Shown here: positions 34,062-43,380 of the stretch, in pieces | Position numbering within the stretch: the stretch's first letter is position 1 | Layout: every line of letters begins with the position of its first letter | Source: CBDBND01 sp965262665 | Lineage (GTDB): Bacteria > Pseudomonadota > Alphaproteobacteria > Rhodospirillales > Rhodospirillaceae | Direction: 5' to 3' | Assembly: GCA_965262665.1 (NCBI GenBank) | Contig: CBDHFR010000004.1 | Span: 2,542,001 to 2,606,000 of the forward strand | Length of the DNA stretch: 64,000 nucleotides | The notes under the pieces: model-generated | What the model saw: the letters and a program-made list of their open reading frames with translations, nothing else | Databases searched by the model: none | Told to the model about the DNA's origin: nothing | Translations under genes and position numbers: made by a program

Positions 34062-35300
34062 TTATTTTTTTGCGGCCGTCTTCTTTGCCGCTGATTTCTT
34101 CTTAGCTGCAGGTTTCTTGGGAGCCGCTTTCTTGGCCGTTGCTGCCTTTTTGGCCGCTGCCTTCTTGGTTGCCGGTTTTTTGGGAACCGGTTTCTTAGGA
34201 GCCGCCTTTTTCGCCGCCGGTTCAGCCTTCGGTTCGGCCTTCGCTTCAGCCGTCTTAGCTGGCTTGGGCTTTGGTTCCGGTTTTGGAGCCAGCTCAGCCG
34301 CGGCTGGTTCTGCCGCAGCCGGTTCCGCAGCTTGGGCTGGCTGGGGTTGAACTGCTTCGGTTTTTGCCGCGGGCTCGGCCGGGGTTGCCGCTGCCGGTTC
34401 AGGTTTGGCCTCTTCTGCGGGAGCAGCCTTGGCCGCATCACTCTTAGCTACATCACTCTTAGCTACATCACTCTTAGCTACATCACTCTTGGCTACATCA
34501 CTCTTGGCTACATCCGCCTTCGCCTTGGATTTTACCTCTGGTTTAGCCGGTAGATCTTCCTTCGGAGCCTTTTCCTGAGCGCCGACGTCAACACCGGCCG
34601 CCTTCAATTGATCCTGGATGCCTTCGAGCGCAGAATTGGCCATCAGTTCGAGATAGAGCTTGATGGCGCGAATGGCATCATCATTGCCGGGGACGGGATA
34701 ATCGATCCCTTTGGGATTGGAGTTGCTGTCGAGAATGCCGACCACCGGAATGTGCAATTTGTTGGCCTCGGCGACGGCAATGTCCTCTTTGTTGGTATCG
34801 ACCACGAAAATCAGGTCGGGCAGCGCACCCATGTCCTTGATCCCGCCAAGAGCCAGATCCAGCTTGGTCCTCTCCCGTTCTAGGTTGAGTTGCTCTTTCT
34901 TGGTCAACCCGGCCATGCCGTCTTCACTGGTGAAACGCTCCTCGAGATCCTTTAGGCGCTTGATCGACTTGGAAATGGTTTTCCAGTTGGTCAACATGCC
35001 GCCGAGCCAGCGGTGGTTGACGTAATACTGGCCGCAGCGCTCGGCGTATTCCTTGACCAGGTCGTGGGCCGCACGCTTGGTGCCAACAAACAGGACCCGG
35101 CCGCCTTCGGCGACGGCGTCATGGACCGCCTGCATGGCCCGGTGAAGCAGCGGCACTGTTTGCTGTAGGTCGATGATGTGAACGCCATCCCGAACGCCAA
35201 ACAGGTAGGAATCCATCTTCGGATTCCAGCGGCGCGTGTTGTGGCCAAAGTGACAGCCAGCCTCAATGAGCTGGCGCATGCTGAACGTAGGCAGCGACAT
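34062..35300 (-). CDS. rpsB: Ribosomal protein S2 with a long Ala/Lys/Pro-rich tail
   Basis: 412 residues, against about 240-260 for a typical S2. The S2 fold (MRQLIEAGCHFGHNTRRWNPKM, FVGTKRAAHDLVKEYAERCG, RWLGGMLTNWKTI, PDLIFVVDTNKEDIAVAEA) ends near residue 255. The remaining ~155 residues are an Ala/Glu/Pro/Lys-rich tail that ends in AAKK/APKK-type basic repeats. Basic low-complexity tails of this kind occur in alphaproteobacterial S2. Five copies of a 15-bp unit encode (DVAKS) repeats. The start MSLPTFSMRQL is 30 codons inside the longest frame. An ISAs1 remnant begins about 160 bases upstream. Confidence 0.93.
   Translation of the reverse strand: MSLPTFSMRQLIEAGCHFGHNTRRWNPKMDSYLFGVRDGVHIIDLQQTVPLLHRAMQAVHDAVAEGGRVLFVGTKRAAHDLVKEYAERCGQYYVNHRWLGGMLTNWKTISKSIKRLKDLEERFTSEDGMAGLTKKEQLNLERERTKLDLALGGIKDMGALPDLIFVVDTNKEDIAVAEANKLHIPVVGILDSNSNPKGIDYPVPGNDDAIRAIKLYLELMANSALEGIQDQLKAAGVDVGAQEKAPKEDLPAKPEVKSKAKADVAKSDVAKSDVAKSDVAKSDVAKSDAAKAAPAEEAKPEPAAATPAEPAAKTEAVQPQPAQAAEPAAAEPAAAELAPKPEPKPKPAKTAEAKAEPKAEPAAKKAAPKKPVPKKPATKKAAAKKAATAKKAAPKKPAAKKKSAAKKTAAKK
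34438..34512 (-). repeat. Five 15-bp tandem repeats in the rpsB tail
   Basis: The 15-bp unit CATCACTCTTAGCTA is repeated about five times with one recurrent base change in the last two. On the coding strand it adds five residues per unit. Confidence 0.9.
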
Positions 35301-35460
35301 AAGGTACTTCTCCGGTTGAACCTCTGCAGGGGGTGACCGGAGCCCCTGCCCCGGACCGGATCGACCCACCGGAACTCCCGGCGGCCGCATCCCTGCATGT
35401 GGAATGCCGCAGGTTCTAAGGGGTTAAGCGCCCGATTGCAAGGTCAAACGGCGGATTAGA

Positions 35461-36170
35461 CAGGGCAATCGGGTGAAAAAGTGCGTGACAATGTGTTGAT
35501 GTGCTGAATCTATCGAAGACCTCCGATTCGGTATGGGAGGTTATGATGGAGAGTTCGGGCGCATTCGCGGAAGCCGTTGTCTTTCTTGATCATTTTGAGG
35601 ATCTTGCGGACCCTCGCCAACGGGGCAAAGTGGTCTATCCGCTTGATGAGGTGCTGCTGCTTTGCCTATTGGCGGTGCTGGCGGGCGCCGACAGCATTGT
35701 CGATATTGCCCGTTTCGGCGACAAGAAACGCGATCTTCTACGCCGCTTCCGGCCGTTTTCCGATGGCACGCCGTCCCACGACCAACTGGGCACGATCCTT
35801 GCCATCCTGGATGCGCGGATGTTCCAACAGTGCTTCGTCGCCTGGGTTGCCGCGATCACCGGTGTGCCGGGCGAGGTGATCGCCATCGACGGCAAGACCT
35901 CGCGTCGCAGCTACCAGAAGACGGGCGCCAAGGCGCCGATCCACATGGTTTCCGCCTTCGCCGCCCGTCAGCGGCTGGTGCTCGGCCAGGTCAAGGTGGC
36001 GGAAAAGTCGAACGAGATCATCGCCATCCCCGATCTGCTGGACATGTTGGCCATCGACGGCGCCATTGTCACTCTCGACGCCATGGGCTGCCAGCGCGAG
36101 ATCGCCACCAAGATCGTCGACAAGAAGGCCGATTACGTGTTGGCGCTCAAAGCCAACCAGACCGCAATGA
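35461..36170 (+). mobile_element. ISAs1-family element, 3'-truncated
   Basis: It begins with the ISAs1 terminal repeat CAGGGCAATCGGGTGAA. The transposase starts near 35543 (MMESSGAFAEAVVFLDHFED) and is in frame through DGTPSHDQLGTILAIL, IDGKTSRRSYQKTGAKAPIH and ADYVLALKANQ, then stops matching at about 36170. The C-terminal half and the right terminus are gone. It is a different ISAs1 type from the one at 17096. It lies directly upstream of rpsB. Confidence 0.85.
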
Positions 36171-36386
36171 AAAAAAAGAACAATACGTCAAACCTACGCT
36201 TGAATGCGCAGGAGTATGATAATTCACTGTATATAAACAGTTTTCTCGTATCATCGCCCTCAGACAGCAATTGCTTTCCTGCCATGTATACGCTCATATG
36301 CGCCTGAGTTTGATGTCAGTCGCTTGCGTGATGCTTACGGTCCCATGCCCGAAATCAACGCGAGGAAATCAACTAAGGGAACCGCA

Positions 36387-37377
36387 ATGCCCAAACGTCA
36401 AGAACGCGTCATCACCAAGCGCAGTGTCGATGACCGATGCGGAGTTCGGCAGACTGGGCCGGGCGCTGGATGAGGCGGAAGCCGAGGGCGCGGTCTGGCC
36501 CTCTGCGGCGGCGGCAATCAGGCTGCTGGTGCTGACCGGGTGCCGTGCGGTGATCAAGAAGCACATCCTGCCCGCGTTCGGCAAGCGCTCCATTGCGGCA
36601 GTCGAGCGCGAACAGGTATTGGCATTGCACGACAGATTGCATGAAGTACCCTTTGCGGCGAACCGGGCGGTTGCTGTGCTCTCGCGCATGTTCACTATGG
36701 CCGAGGTTTGGGGTCTCGTCCCGGAAGGGAACAATCCGTGCGGGCTGGTGATCAAGCACAAGGAGCGCAAGCGAGAGCGGTTTCTGACGGAGGGAGAGTT
36801 CCGCCGGCTCGGCCGGGTGCTGAGTGAAGCCTCGGCCGTGGGCGGTGTATCGGCACATGCGGTTGCGGCGATACGGTTGCTGATGCTGACCGGTTGCCGG
36901 AAGAACGAGATCCTGACCTTGCGTTGGGAGGATGTGGACCTGGAGGCGAACGAGTTCAGGCTCCGCGATAGCAAAACGGGTCCTCGCGCGATCCCGCTGT
37001 CGCCGGCGGCGGTTGATGTGCTCGCGGACTTGCCCCGGGTTTCCGGCAATCCCTGGGTGATCCCCGGGCATAAACCGGGCGCGCGCATGAGGAACCTGGA
37101 CGATCCGTGGCAGATCGTCCGCGCCCGCGCCGACCTGGAAGAAGTGCGCCTTCATGACCTCAGGCACTCGTTTGCTTCAAGGGCATTGGCGCTCGGTGAA
37201 AGCCTGCCGATGATTGGTAAATTACTTGGCCACACGCAGATCCAGACGACGGCGCGCTATGCCCATCTGGCGCGGGATTCGGTCAAGGTATCGGCGGCCC
37301 GGGTCGCCGCCAGCATCGGCGCGGACTTCCTGCCGGCCACGGTTGGATCGGATTCCACCGGTGCCTGGGTAGCCTAA
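36387..37377 (+). pseudogene. Scrambled phage-type tyrosine integrase
   Basis: The catalytic half is well preserved: LLMLTGCRKNEILTLRWEDV with the first Arg, LHDLRHSFASRALALGE (HxxR) and LGHTQIQTTARYAHL with the Tyr. The front is scrambled. A typical integrase start MPKRQERVITKRSV at 36387 is out of frame with the rest, and it is followed by a second, partial copy of the catalytic-domain entry (FGRLGRALDEAEAEG through LLVLTGCR) where the arm-type domain should be. The core-binding domain AVIKKHILPAFGKRSI follows. This is a mosaic of two related integrases and probably inactive. No attachment site or tRNA is seen. Confidence 0.75.
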
Positions 37378-37518
37378 GCAAGAGGTCAAGAGTGAGCAAC
37401 AATTGACATTGGCGGAGAGCACTCGGGCACTCGGGACTACCTGAACCCTGCACCGTCGGATTGAACCTCTTCCTCTGCTTGCAATCCTGCAAATCGGTCC
37501 GTCCGACCGTAGTAGGAA

Positions 37519-37572
37519 CCTCTGGACGGTTTACATCATGAGGATCGACGGATGAAGTTTTCGGGAAAAGAC
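37519..37572 (-). repeat. Partial copy of the ~80-bp repeat family
   Basis: It matches the inner part and one terminus of the copies at 52231 and 58228 (CTGGACGGTTTACATCATGA and GAAGTTTTCGGGAAAAGACA). The other terminus is missing. It lies just past the end of sppA. Confidence 0.6.
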
Positions 37573-37579
37573 ACCTTGG

Positions 37580-38452
37580 TTACAGACCAAAGCGGGACCA
37601 CAAAGCGCGTTCTTCCACGGCTGCGATCAATTCACCGGCCCAGCCCTCATCACCGACGCCGGTAATCAAGCCCCGACTTAAACGGCGCTGCAACCAGCCC
37701 ATTTGACGCTGCACCGGTATGAATCTGACTTTGTCGCCAAGTTTTTGCCGCATGACAGCGCGCATTTCTCCTAATCCGTCGATCAGACCGTTTTTGACGG
37801 CCCCTTCACCGGTCCAGATGTCACCGTTAAAGAGTGTTTTGTCGGTCCCTTTAAGCTTGCTGCCGCGCCGGGCTTTTACATAGTCCTTGAACTGCGCATG
37901 AATATCCTTTTGCAGCTCGAGCAGTCGCTTAACGTCGTCTGGGTCTTCCGGTTTGAAAGGATCAAGCATGCTTTTGTTATCGCCTTGAGTATAGAGACGC
38001 CGTTCAATACCGATTTTGTCAATCAGTTTATGAAAACCGAACGTCGATGCGATAACCCCAACAGACCCAACAATAGACATGGGGCTGGCATAGATCTCGT
38101 CCGCGCAACAGGCGAGCCAGTACCCACCGGAAGCAGCGACGTCCTCCATAAAGGCATAGACCGGAATGTCCTTTTCTTCAGAAAGCTGGCGAATGCGTTC
38201 GGCAATTTGAGCCGACTGCACCGCTGAGCCTCCGGGAGAATTGATCACCAGAGCGACGGCTTTGACACCGCGCTTGCTAAACGCACGCCGCAACGGCACT
38301 TCCAGTGAGGCAAGGTTAAGACTGCGCTGGGTAAGGCCAGATCCACGAATGGAGCCCGCAAGCCGGACAACACTGACCAACGGCAGGCCGCCGCGGACCA
38401 TGGATCCGCCAAATCTTGCGGCAAAATCATTAAAGTGATCGATAAGCGCCAT
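37580..38452 (-). CDS. sppA: Signal peptide peptidase SppA-like S49 protease
   Basis: 290 residues, short form of the S49 family. ALVINSPGGSAVQSAQIAE and the nucleophile region EDVAASGGYWLACCADEIYA are diagnostic, followed by SIVGSVGVIAS. There is no clear N-terminal membrane segment. It would degrade cleaved signal peptides or act on membrane proteins. Probably single-gene; mobile-element debris lies on both sides. Confidence 0.88.
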   Translation of the reverse strand: MALIDHFNDFAARFGGSMVRGGLPLVSVVRLAGSIRGSGLTQRSLNLASLEVPLRRAFSKRGVKAVALVINSPGGSAVQSAQIAERIRQLSEEKDIPVYAFMEDVAASGGYWLACCADEIYASPMSIVGSVGVIASTFGFHKLIDKIGIERRLYTQGDNKSMLDPFKPEDPDDVKRLLELQKDIHAQFKDYVKARRGSKLKGTDKTLFNGDIWTGEGAVKNGLIDGLGEMRAVMRQKLGDKVRFIPVQRQMGWLQRRLSRGLITGVGDEGWAGELIAAVEERALWSRFGL

Positions 38453-38596
38453 GTGCGTACCATAGCCGGGGTTGGACAGAAGGTTAAGCTGAAGTGAAAA
38501 GCGGATTACAATTGCTCAAAACCACTTCAGCTCCCGGCGTATAGTGTCCGTATTCCCTATGCAGCACCTGGTGTCCTCCCCAAGAACCCGGCGGGT

Positions 38597-38975
38597 TCAA
38601 CCGGTCGTCGCAACACGTTCAGTTTGACTGGCCTGCAAGCACTGGTCCAGAGCTTCGGCGGGAGTTCTCCATCCGAGGGTCTTGCGGGGCCGTGTATTGA
38701 GCGCGTCAGCAACAACTGCGAGTACGTCCGGACTGTGTGCGCTCAGATCGGTTCCTTTCGGGAAGTACTGTCGAAGCAATCCATTGGCGTTCTCGTTCGT
38801 TCCGCGTTGCCAAGGGCTGTGCGGTTCGCAGAAGTAGACGGGAAGGCCGGTTGCGATCCGCAGATCCGCATGCCTGGCCATCTCTGCTCCCTGGTCCCAG
38901 GTCAGCGAGCGGCGAAGCTGCGCTGGCAATGTCGTGATCGTCCGGGCGATGGCATCGCGAACCGCTTCAGCCCCA
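38597..38975 (-). pseudogene. IS30-family transposase, C-terminal fragment
   Basis: From about EAVRDAIARTITTLPAQL to the stop: SLTWDQGAEMARHADL with a catalytic Asp, YFCEPHSPWQRGTNENANGL with the Glu, and LNTRPRKTLGWRTPAEAL. The N-terminal HTH and first Asp are missing. It is fused at its upstream end to a piece of an IS21 IstA. Confidence 0.85.
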
Positions 38976-39165
38976 TGTAGGCGCGAGCCTTGCCGACGAA
39001 CACCGTGCTCACCGCCGTCTTCATGTTGTCGTAGATGCCCCGCCGGCAGACCCCGCCGAAGAAGCGGAGGGCACGCTCGTGCGCCTCGAACACCACCTCC
39101 TGGCTCGCGCGCGGGAAGAGCTGAACCAGCTGCATCCGGCTGTAGCAGATGCGACGTAGACCTTG
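38976..39165 (-). pseudogene. IS21-family IstA fragment
   Basis: A short internal piece of IstA in a different frame from the IS30 remnant: MQLVQLFPRASQEVVFEAHE, RALRFFGGVCRRGIYDNMKT and AVSTVFVGKARAY. Both ends are cut. Confidence 0.7.
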
Positions 39166-39284
39166 CGGTCCGGCTGGAGTCGCTGGCGACGGAGTTAAGT
39201 ACGGACAGGGACGACATCGTCACGCAAACGAGGATGGATGCGTTGGCCGAGACTCTAGGCGGGATTGCGGCCAGGCTACGTTAG

Positions 39285-39420
39285 ATCGCTCGGACTGTTT
39301 ACCTGGCAGGGCGATGCGGTTGCGGATTGAGGCATGGACCGCGGCGAATTTCTGTTGGATCTTGATGTCCCTGAACCGTGCCATTGTCCCTTCCCACCTT
39401 CGAAAGGGTTGATGCGCGTT
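39285..39420 (-). pseudogene. IS6-family transposase C-terminal remnant
   Basis: On the minus strand a frame reads PFRRWEGTMARFRDIKIQQK and FAAVHASIRNRIALPG, the IS6-family tail. It is cut at both ends and degenerate. Confidence 0.6.
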
Positions 39421-39616
39421 CGGTGAAGGTTGCCGTGGCGTTGGCCGGGCGGCGCAGTTGACATAATAAATTTTGCATAATGATATTATGTCAATGCATA
39501 AATAAATGCTTAGTATAAATAGCTTATGGAGAGATTAGAGTCTTGACTTGCGTGCGTTTGCCCCGTCTTTAAGTCTCACGGAACTGGTCGCGGGCAGCGA
39601 TTCGAAAACCGCCGGA

Positions 39617-39784
39617 GGCATTGGCAGATAGATTAAATTTGCTTGGTCGTCTTTACCCTATTCTCTTTTAGGGATTTTAGGGCGCAAAAACACGTTTTGT
39701 CTGGCTTAGACCGGACAAGCAAGAACGACGAAGCTGGCTCAACGACGGGAAAATTCTAACATATGATTTTAGTCTGACAATGCC
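39617..39784 (-). repeat. Non-coding ~165-bp mobile-type repeat (MITE-like), copy 1
   Basis: 168 bases with termini related to the IS6-type end GGCATTGTCAGA. In inverted orientation it aligns with 54110-54272 and 62116-62276 over its full length, including GTTAGAATTTTCCCG, GGTCTAAGCCAGACAAAA and the final ATTTAATCT. It has no coding capacity. It lies 65 bases upstream of the TonB receptor start. Confidence 0.85.
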
Positions 39785-39849
39785 ATGCAGTGACATCGAA
39801 ACGCCGCCCTCAGGTCTTGGCATGCTTTTTCAAGAACAGGATCTCACTA

Positions 39850-42477
39850 ATGAAACAGTATAAATATCTGACGCGTTTGTGTGTAGCACTTGTGCTTGCA
39901 AGTTATACGGTGACAGACACTACAGCCTTCGCACAGGATACCCCGGCATCTGGTGAGGTTTATATTGAAGAGATCATCATCACAGGCACGCGCGCTAGGG
40001 CACGATCGGTCCAAGATTCACCTGCACCGATAGACGTTATTTCCGCTGATGATTTAGTCAACCAGGGCGATAGCGATCTCGGCAACCTGATTCGCAACGT
40101 GGTTCCGTCCTTTAACATCAACACACAACCCATCAGTGACGCGGGCACCATTGTTCGGCCCGGCAACCTCCGGGGGCTGTCACCCGATCATATTTTGGTC
40201 CTTGTGAACGGTAAGCGGCGCCACCGTGCCAGTATTATCACATGGATAGGAAACGGCATCGCGGACGGATCACAGGGCCCTGATCTTGCATCCATTCCCG
40301 CCATCGCCCTGAAGCGGCTTGAAGTGTTGCGTGACGGTGCTGCGGCTCAGTACGGCAGTGACGCCATCGCCGGCGTCATGAACTTCATCCTGAAAGACGC
40401 TAATGAAGGTGCCACGTTTGAAGCACGCTACGGGGAGACCTCCGAGGGAGACGGGGCAATGTACCGTATTGCCGCCAACGTGGGTCTGCCTCTTACCTCT
40501 TCCGGCTTTGTCAACCTGAGCCTTGAATACGGAGAGACCGATCCCACCTTTCGCAGCATTCAGAGGAATGATGCCCAGGCCCTGATCGACGAAAGCAATA
40601 ACCTCATGCCTACGGGGCTGGGAGCGCTAAGCAACTACCTGAGCGAACGGGGCCAGGCCGTGCCCGTGCCGGCGATGATCTGGGGCGCGCCAATCGTTGA
40701 TAATGACCTTAAGCTATGGGCCAATCTTGGGTTGGAGCTTGGCGATAACAATTACCTCTATTCATACGGCAACTATTTGTCGAAAAAAGTGGATGGCGGT
40801 TTCTACTATCGGAATCCCAACACCCGTAGCGGGGTATACAAAACCACGAACGCCGATGGTCAGGATATCCTGTTGGTCGGCGACCTGACACAGGACCGTT
40901 CAGCCGGTTGTCCTGAAGTAAGAGTGACGGGCGGCGGTCTCGTACATGCGGAGGACCGTGGGAAATGGAACCAAATTTTAGGAGATGACAACTGCTTCAC
41001 CTTGCAGAAACTGTTGCCCGGCGGCTTTACGCCGCGTTTTGGCGGAGACGTTGAGGATGTTTCCCTGGTTGCCGGTGTGGAAGGTGAAACCGGCAGCGGC
41101 GAGTTACGTTGGGACCTCAGCGCAAGTTACGGCAAGAACGAGGTGGACTTCTTCATCTACAACACGGTGAACGCATCCCTCGGACCGGACACGCCGCTGT
41201 CTTTTGACCCCGGCGCATACATACAGGAAGACATGAACCTCAATGCTGATCTTGGTTACTCTCCCACGGAGACCGTTAATATCGCCGTCGGCTACGAATA
41301 CCGCAGAGAAGAATTTGAGATTGGCATTGGCGAGCAGGCCTCCTGGGAAGATGGCCCCCTGGCGGTTCAGGGTTTCACGCCGGCCTCAAACGGCTTCTCT
41401 GGCTTTGGGCCTCGTACCGCTGGCGTATTCTCCCGCTATAACCATGCCGTCTATGTTGACGGGGAGTGGGAAGTGACGGACAGCCTGCTGCTAGGTGCGG
41501 CGTTGCGTTACGAGGACTTTGAAGACTTTGGCGGCACCACCAACTGGAAAGTGGCAGGCAACTGGCGGATGACCGACTCCCTTGGCTTCAGAGCCACCGC
41601 CAGCACTGGCTTTAAGGCGCCAACGCCGGGCCAGTCCAATGCTTTTAATATCTCCACCGTATTTAACCAAAGCCTGGGAGACTTGGTTAATGAGGGAACC
41701 ATCCCCTCCACCCATCCCCTTGCCGCGCTTTATGGCGGCAATCCGTTGGAACCTGAAAAGTCCACCAACTTGACCCTTGGCACCTTTTTCAACGTTGACG
41801 CGGTGGATGTGACCGTTGACTATTTCAATATCAAAGTTACGGACCGCCTGAACTTGTCTACGGAACGGAGGGTGTGCCCCGGTGTCAGACCGGCAAATCC
41901 TAATCCCTCCTGTACCGCTTACTTCAGTGATCTTGAAGGTGAACTCTTGGCTGAGGCAAGAACCTTGCAGAGCTTCAAGTTTTTCATCAATGATTTTGAT
42001 ACACGAACCCAGGGCGTGGATGTCGTGGCCACCTACCCCATAGACTGGGCCGGCGGCACCACCGATATTAGCTTTGGCTTCAATCATACGGAAACCGAGA
42101 TCATCCGAAGAAACCCGGAGACGGTGGATGATATTCGGGTTAAGGAAATCCAGGAGGGTTTACCTGAAACACGCTTGAATCTTTCCGCCACCCACAACAT
42201 GGATAGATGGCGTTTGCTGGGCCGGGTCAGCTACTACAGTGGCTGGTATGACTCTGAAGACGGCAACAGTTACGGCGGCGAACCCCTGTTTGACCTCGAA
42301 ACCGGATATAGGATCAACGAGCGAACGGCGTTCACTGCGGGCGTGCAGAACATTCTTAGCGAGAAAGGCGACAAGAACCCGAAAGCGCGCGACCAAACCG
42401 GCAACGTTTATAGCCAGTGGTCGCCGTTCGGGATGAACGGAGCCTTCTATTATGCCAAGGTTGCCTATCAGTTTTAG
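39850..42477 (+). CDS. TonB-dependent outer-membrane receptor 1
   Basis: 875 residues. A signal peptide (about 1-28, ending TTAFA-QDT) is followed by a TonB-box region (VYIEEIIITGTRARARS) and a plug domain with APIDVISADDLVNQGDSDLG and RLEVLRDGAAAQYGSDAIAGVMNF. The beta barrel ends in YYAKVAYQF with terminal Phe. It imports a ligand too large or scarce for porins. Closely similar to the receptor at 47218. The start is placed 20 codons inside the longest frame because a signal peptide begins there. The MITE-like repeat upstream may supply or alter its promoter. The ligand is unknown. Confidence 0.9.
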   Translation: MKQYKYLTRLCVALVLASYTVTDTTAFAQDTPASGEVYIEEIIITGTRARARSVQDSPAPIDVISADDLVNQGDSDLGNLIRNVVPSFNINTQPISDAGTIVRPGNLRGLSPDHILVLVNGKRRHRASIITWIGNGIADGSQGPDLASIPAIALKRLEVLRDGAAAQYGSDAIAGVMNFILKDANEGATFEARYGETSEGDGAMYRIAANVGLPLTSSGFVNLSLEYGETDPTFRSIQRNDAQALIDESNNLMPTGLGALSNYLSERGQAVPVPAMIWGAPIVDNDLKLWANLGLELGDNNYLYSYGNYLSKKVDGGFYYRNPNTRSGVYKTTNADGQDILLVGDLTQDRSAGCPEVRVTGGGLVHAEDRGKWNQILGDDNCFTLQKLLPGGFTPRFGGDVEDVSLVAGVEGETGSGELRWDLSASYGKNEVDFFIYNTVNASLGPDTPLSFDPGAYIQEDMNLNADLGYSPTETVNIAVGYEYRREEFEIGIGEQASWEDGPLAVQGFTPASNGFSGFGPRTAGVFSRYNHAVYVDGEWEVTDSLLLGAALRYEDFEDFGGTTNWKVAGNWRMTDSLGFRATASTGFKAPTPGQSNAFNISTVFNQSLGDLVNEGTIPSTHPLAALYGGNPLEPEKSTNLTLGTFFNVDAVDVTVDYFNIKVTDRLNLSTERRVCPGVRPANPNPSCTAYFSDLEGELLAEARTLQSFKFFINDFDTRTQGVDVVATYPIDWAGGTTDISFGFNHTETEIIRRNPETVDDIRVKEIQEGLPETRLNLSATHNMDRWRLLGRVSYYSGWYDSEDGNSYGGEPLFDLETGYRINERTAFTAGVQNILSEKGDKNPKARDQTGNVYSQWSPFGMNGAFYYAKVAYQF

Positions 42478-42914
42478 TGATCTCCTTTCCACTCGTTGGA
42501 CAGATTCGCGGATGTCCATCTGGGACCCTGCGCGAGCAAGAGGTGAACCGCACCGGGTTTGGCGGAGGGTCCAACTCTTATGAGGGCAGACGCTGTCAAG
42601 CGGAGAAGTTGGTTAGGTTTACTGCATGGCGAACTCGCTTTCTGGGTTGGTCGGATTGACGGTTGGTTTGCCTTGTAGCCAGGTCGGAACGCGTTTCGCA
42701 TCGGTCGCGCTTGTGCGCATACCCAACTCTTATCCGGGAGGTTTTTCGGCGACGGTGCGCCGGAACCGTCCCTCGATCCCGCTTGCTGCGGGCGCAGCGT
42801 TCCGGAGGCGGGGCCCATCTCTCGGTCGGCGTGTTTCAGCCCGTAAGAGCCTCGGCCACTCGCCACACCCGGCCCGGCCCCGGCCGGCCGGTCTGAAACA
42901 GCGCGGTCTCGCGA

Positions 42915-43012
42915 TCAGACGAGCGTGGCGCCAGTCGGCACGAGACCGGTCTCCGAGAATCGCCAGAGCGCGATGAGCAGCTTGCGGGCGAGCGCCACGA
43001 TCATCAACCGCT
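42915..43012 (-). pseudogene. IS110-family transposase C-terminal fragment
   Basis: The minus strand encodes RLMIVALARKLLIALWRF and SETGLVPTGATLV, the tail of an IS110-type transposase. It is cut at its upstream end by an IS21 istB fragment. It could be the missing tail of the IS110 start at 50053. Confidence 0.55.
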
Positions 43013-43106
43013 GGATCACATGCTGTACCACTTCCGGCTGCCCTGGTCGGGATTTGCTCATGCACAGGTCGTTCTTGGCGGCGAGAGCTTCACGGCCCTG
43101 GCCTTC

Positions 43107-43308
43107 GCCCAGGCAGGCGGTCAGCTCCCGTTCCACCTGATGAGCCGGCTCTACGAGCGCACATCGATCATGGTGACCACTAACCTCGCCTTCGGCGAAT
43201 GGCCGTCGGCCTTCGGCGACCCCAAGATGACCACAGCCCTGCTCGACCGCCTGACCCATCATTGCGAGATCATCCAGACCGGCAACGAGAGCTGGCGCTT
43301 CCTGGCTG
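43107..43308 (+). pseudogene. IS21 helper ATPase IstB, C-terminal fragment
   Basis: AFAQAGGQLPFHLMSRLYER, TSIMVTTNLAFGEWPSAFGD and MTTALLDRLTHHCEIIQTGN belong to the C-terminal third of IstB. Walker A is missing. The segment is GC-rich like the LysR remnants next to it. Confidence 0.75.
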
Positions 43309-43380
43309 TCGGAGACGCCCGGAACGCCGGCGCGCTGACGGGGGAGCACGGCGGATGTGCCGGCCGCGCCCGGCACCGGG

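Noticed and set aside
36230..36246. CTGTATATAAACAG resembling an E. coli LexA box upstream of the integrase.
   Set aside because: The spacing is N8 instead of N10, and the lexA gene in this window carries the alphaproteobacterial GAAC-N7-GAAC operator, so an E. coli-type box is not expected.
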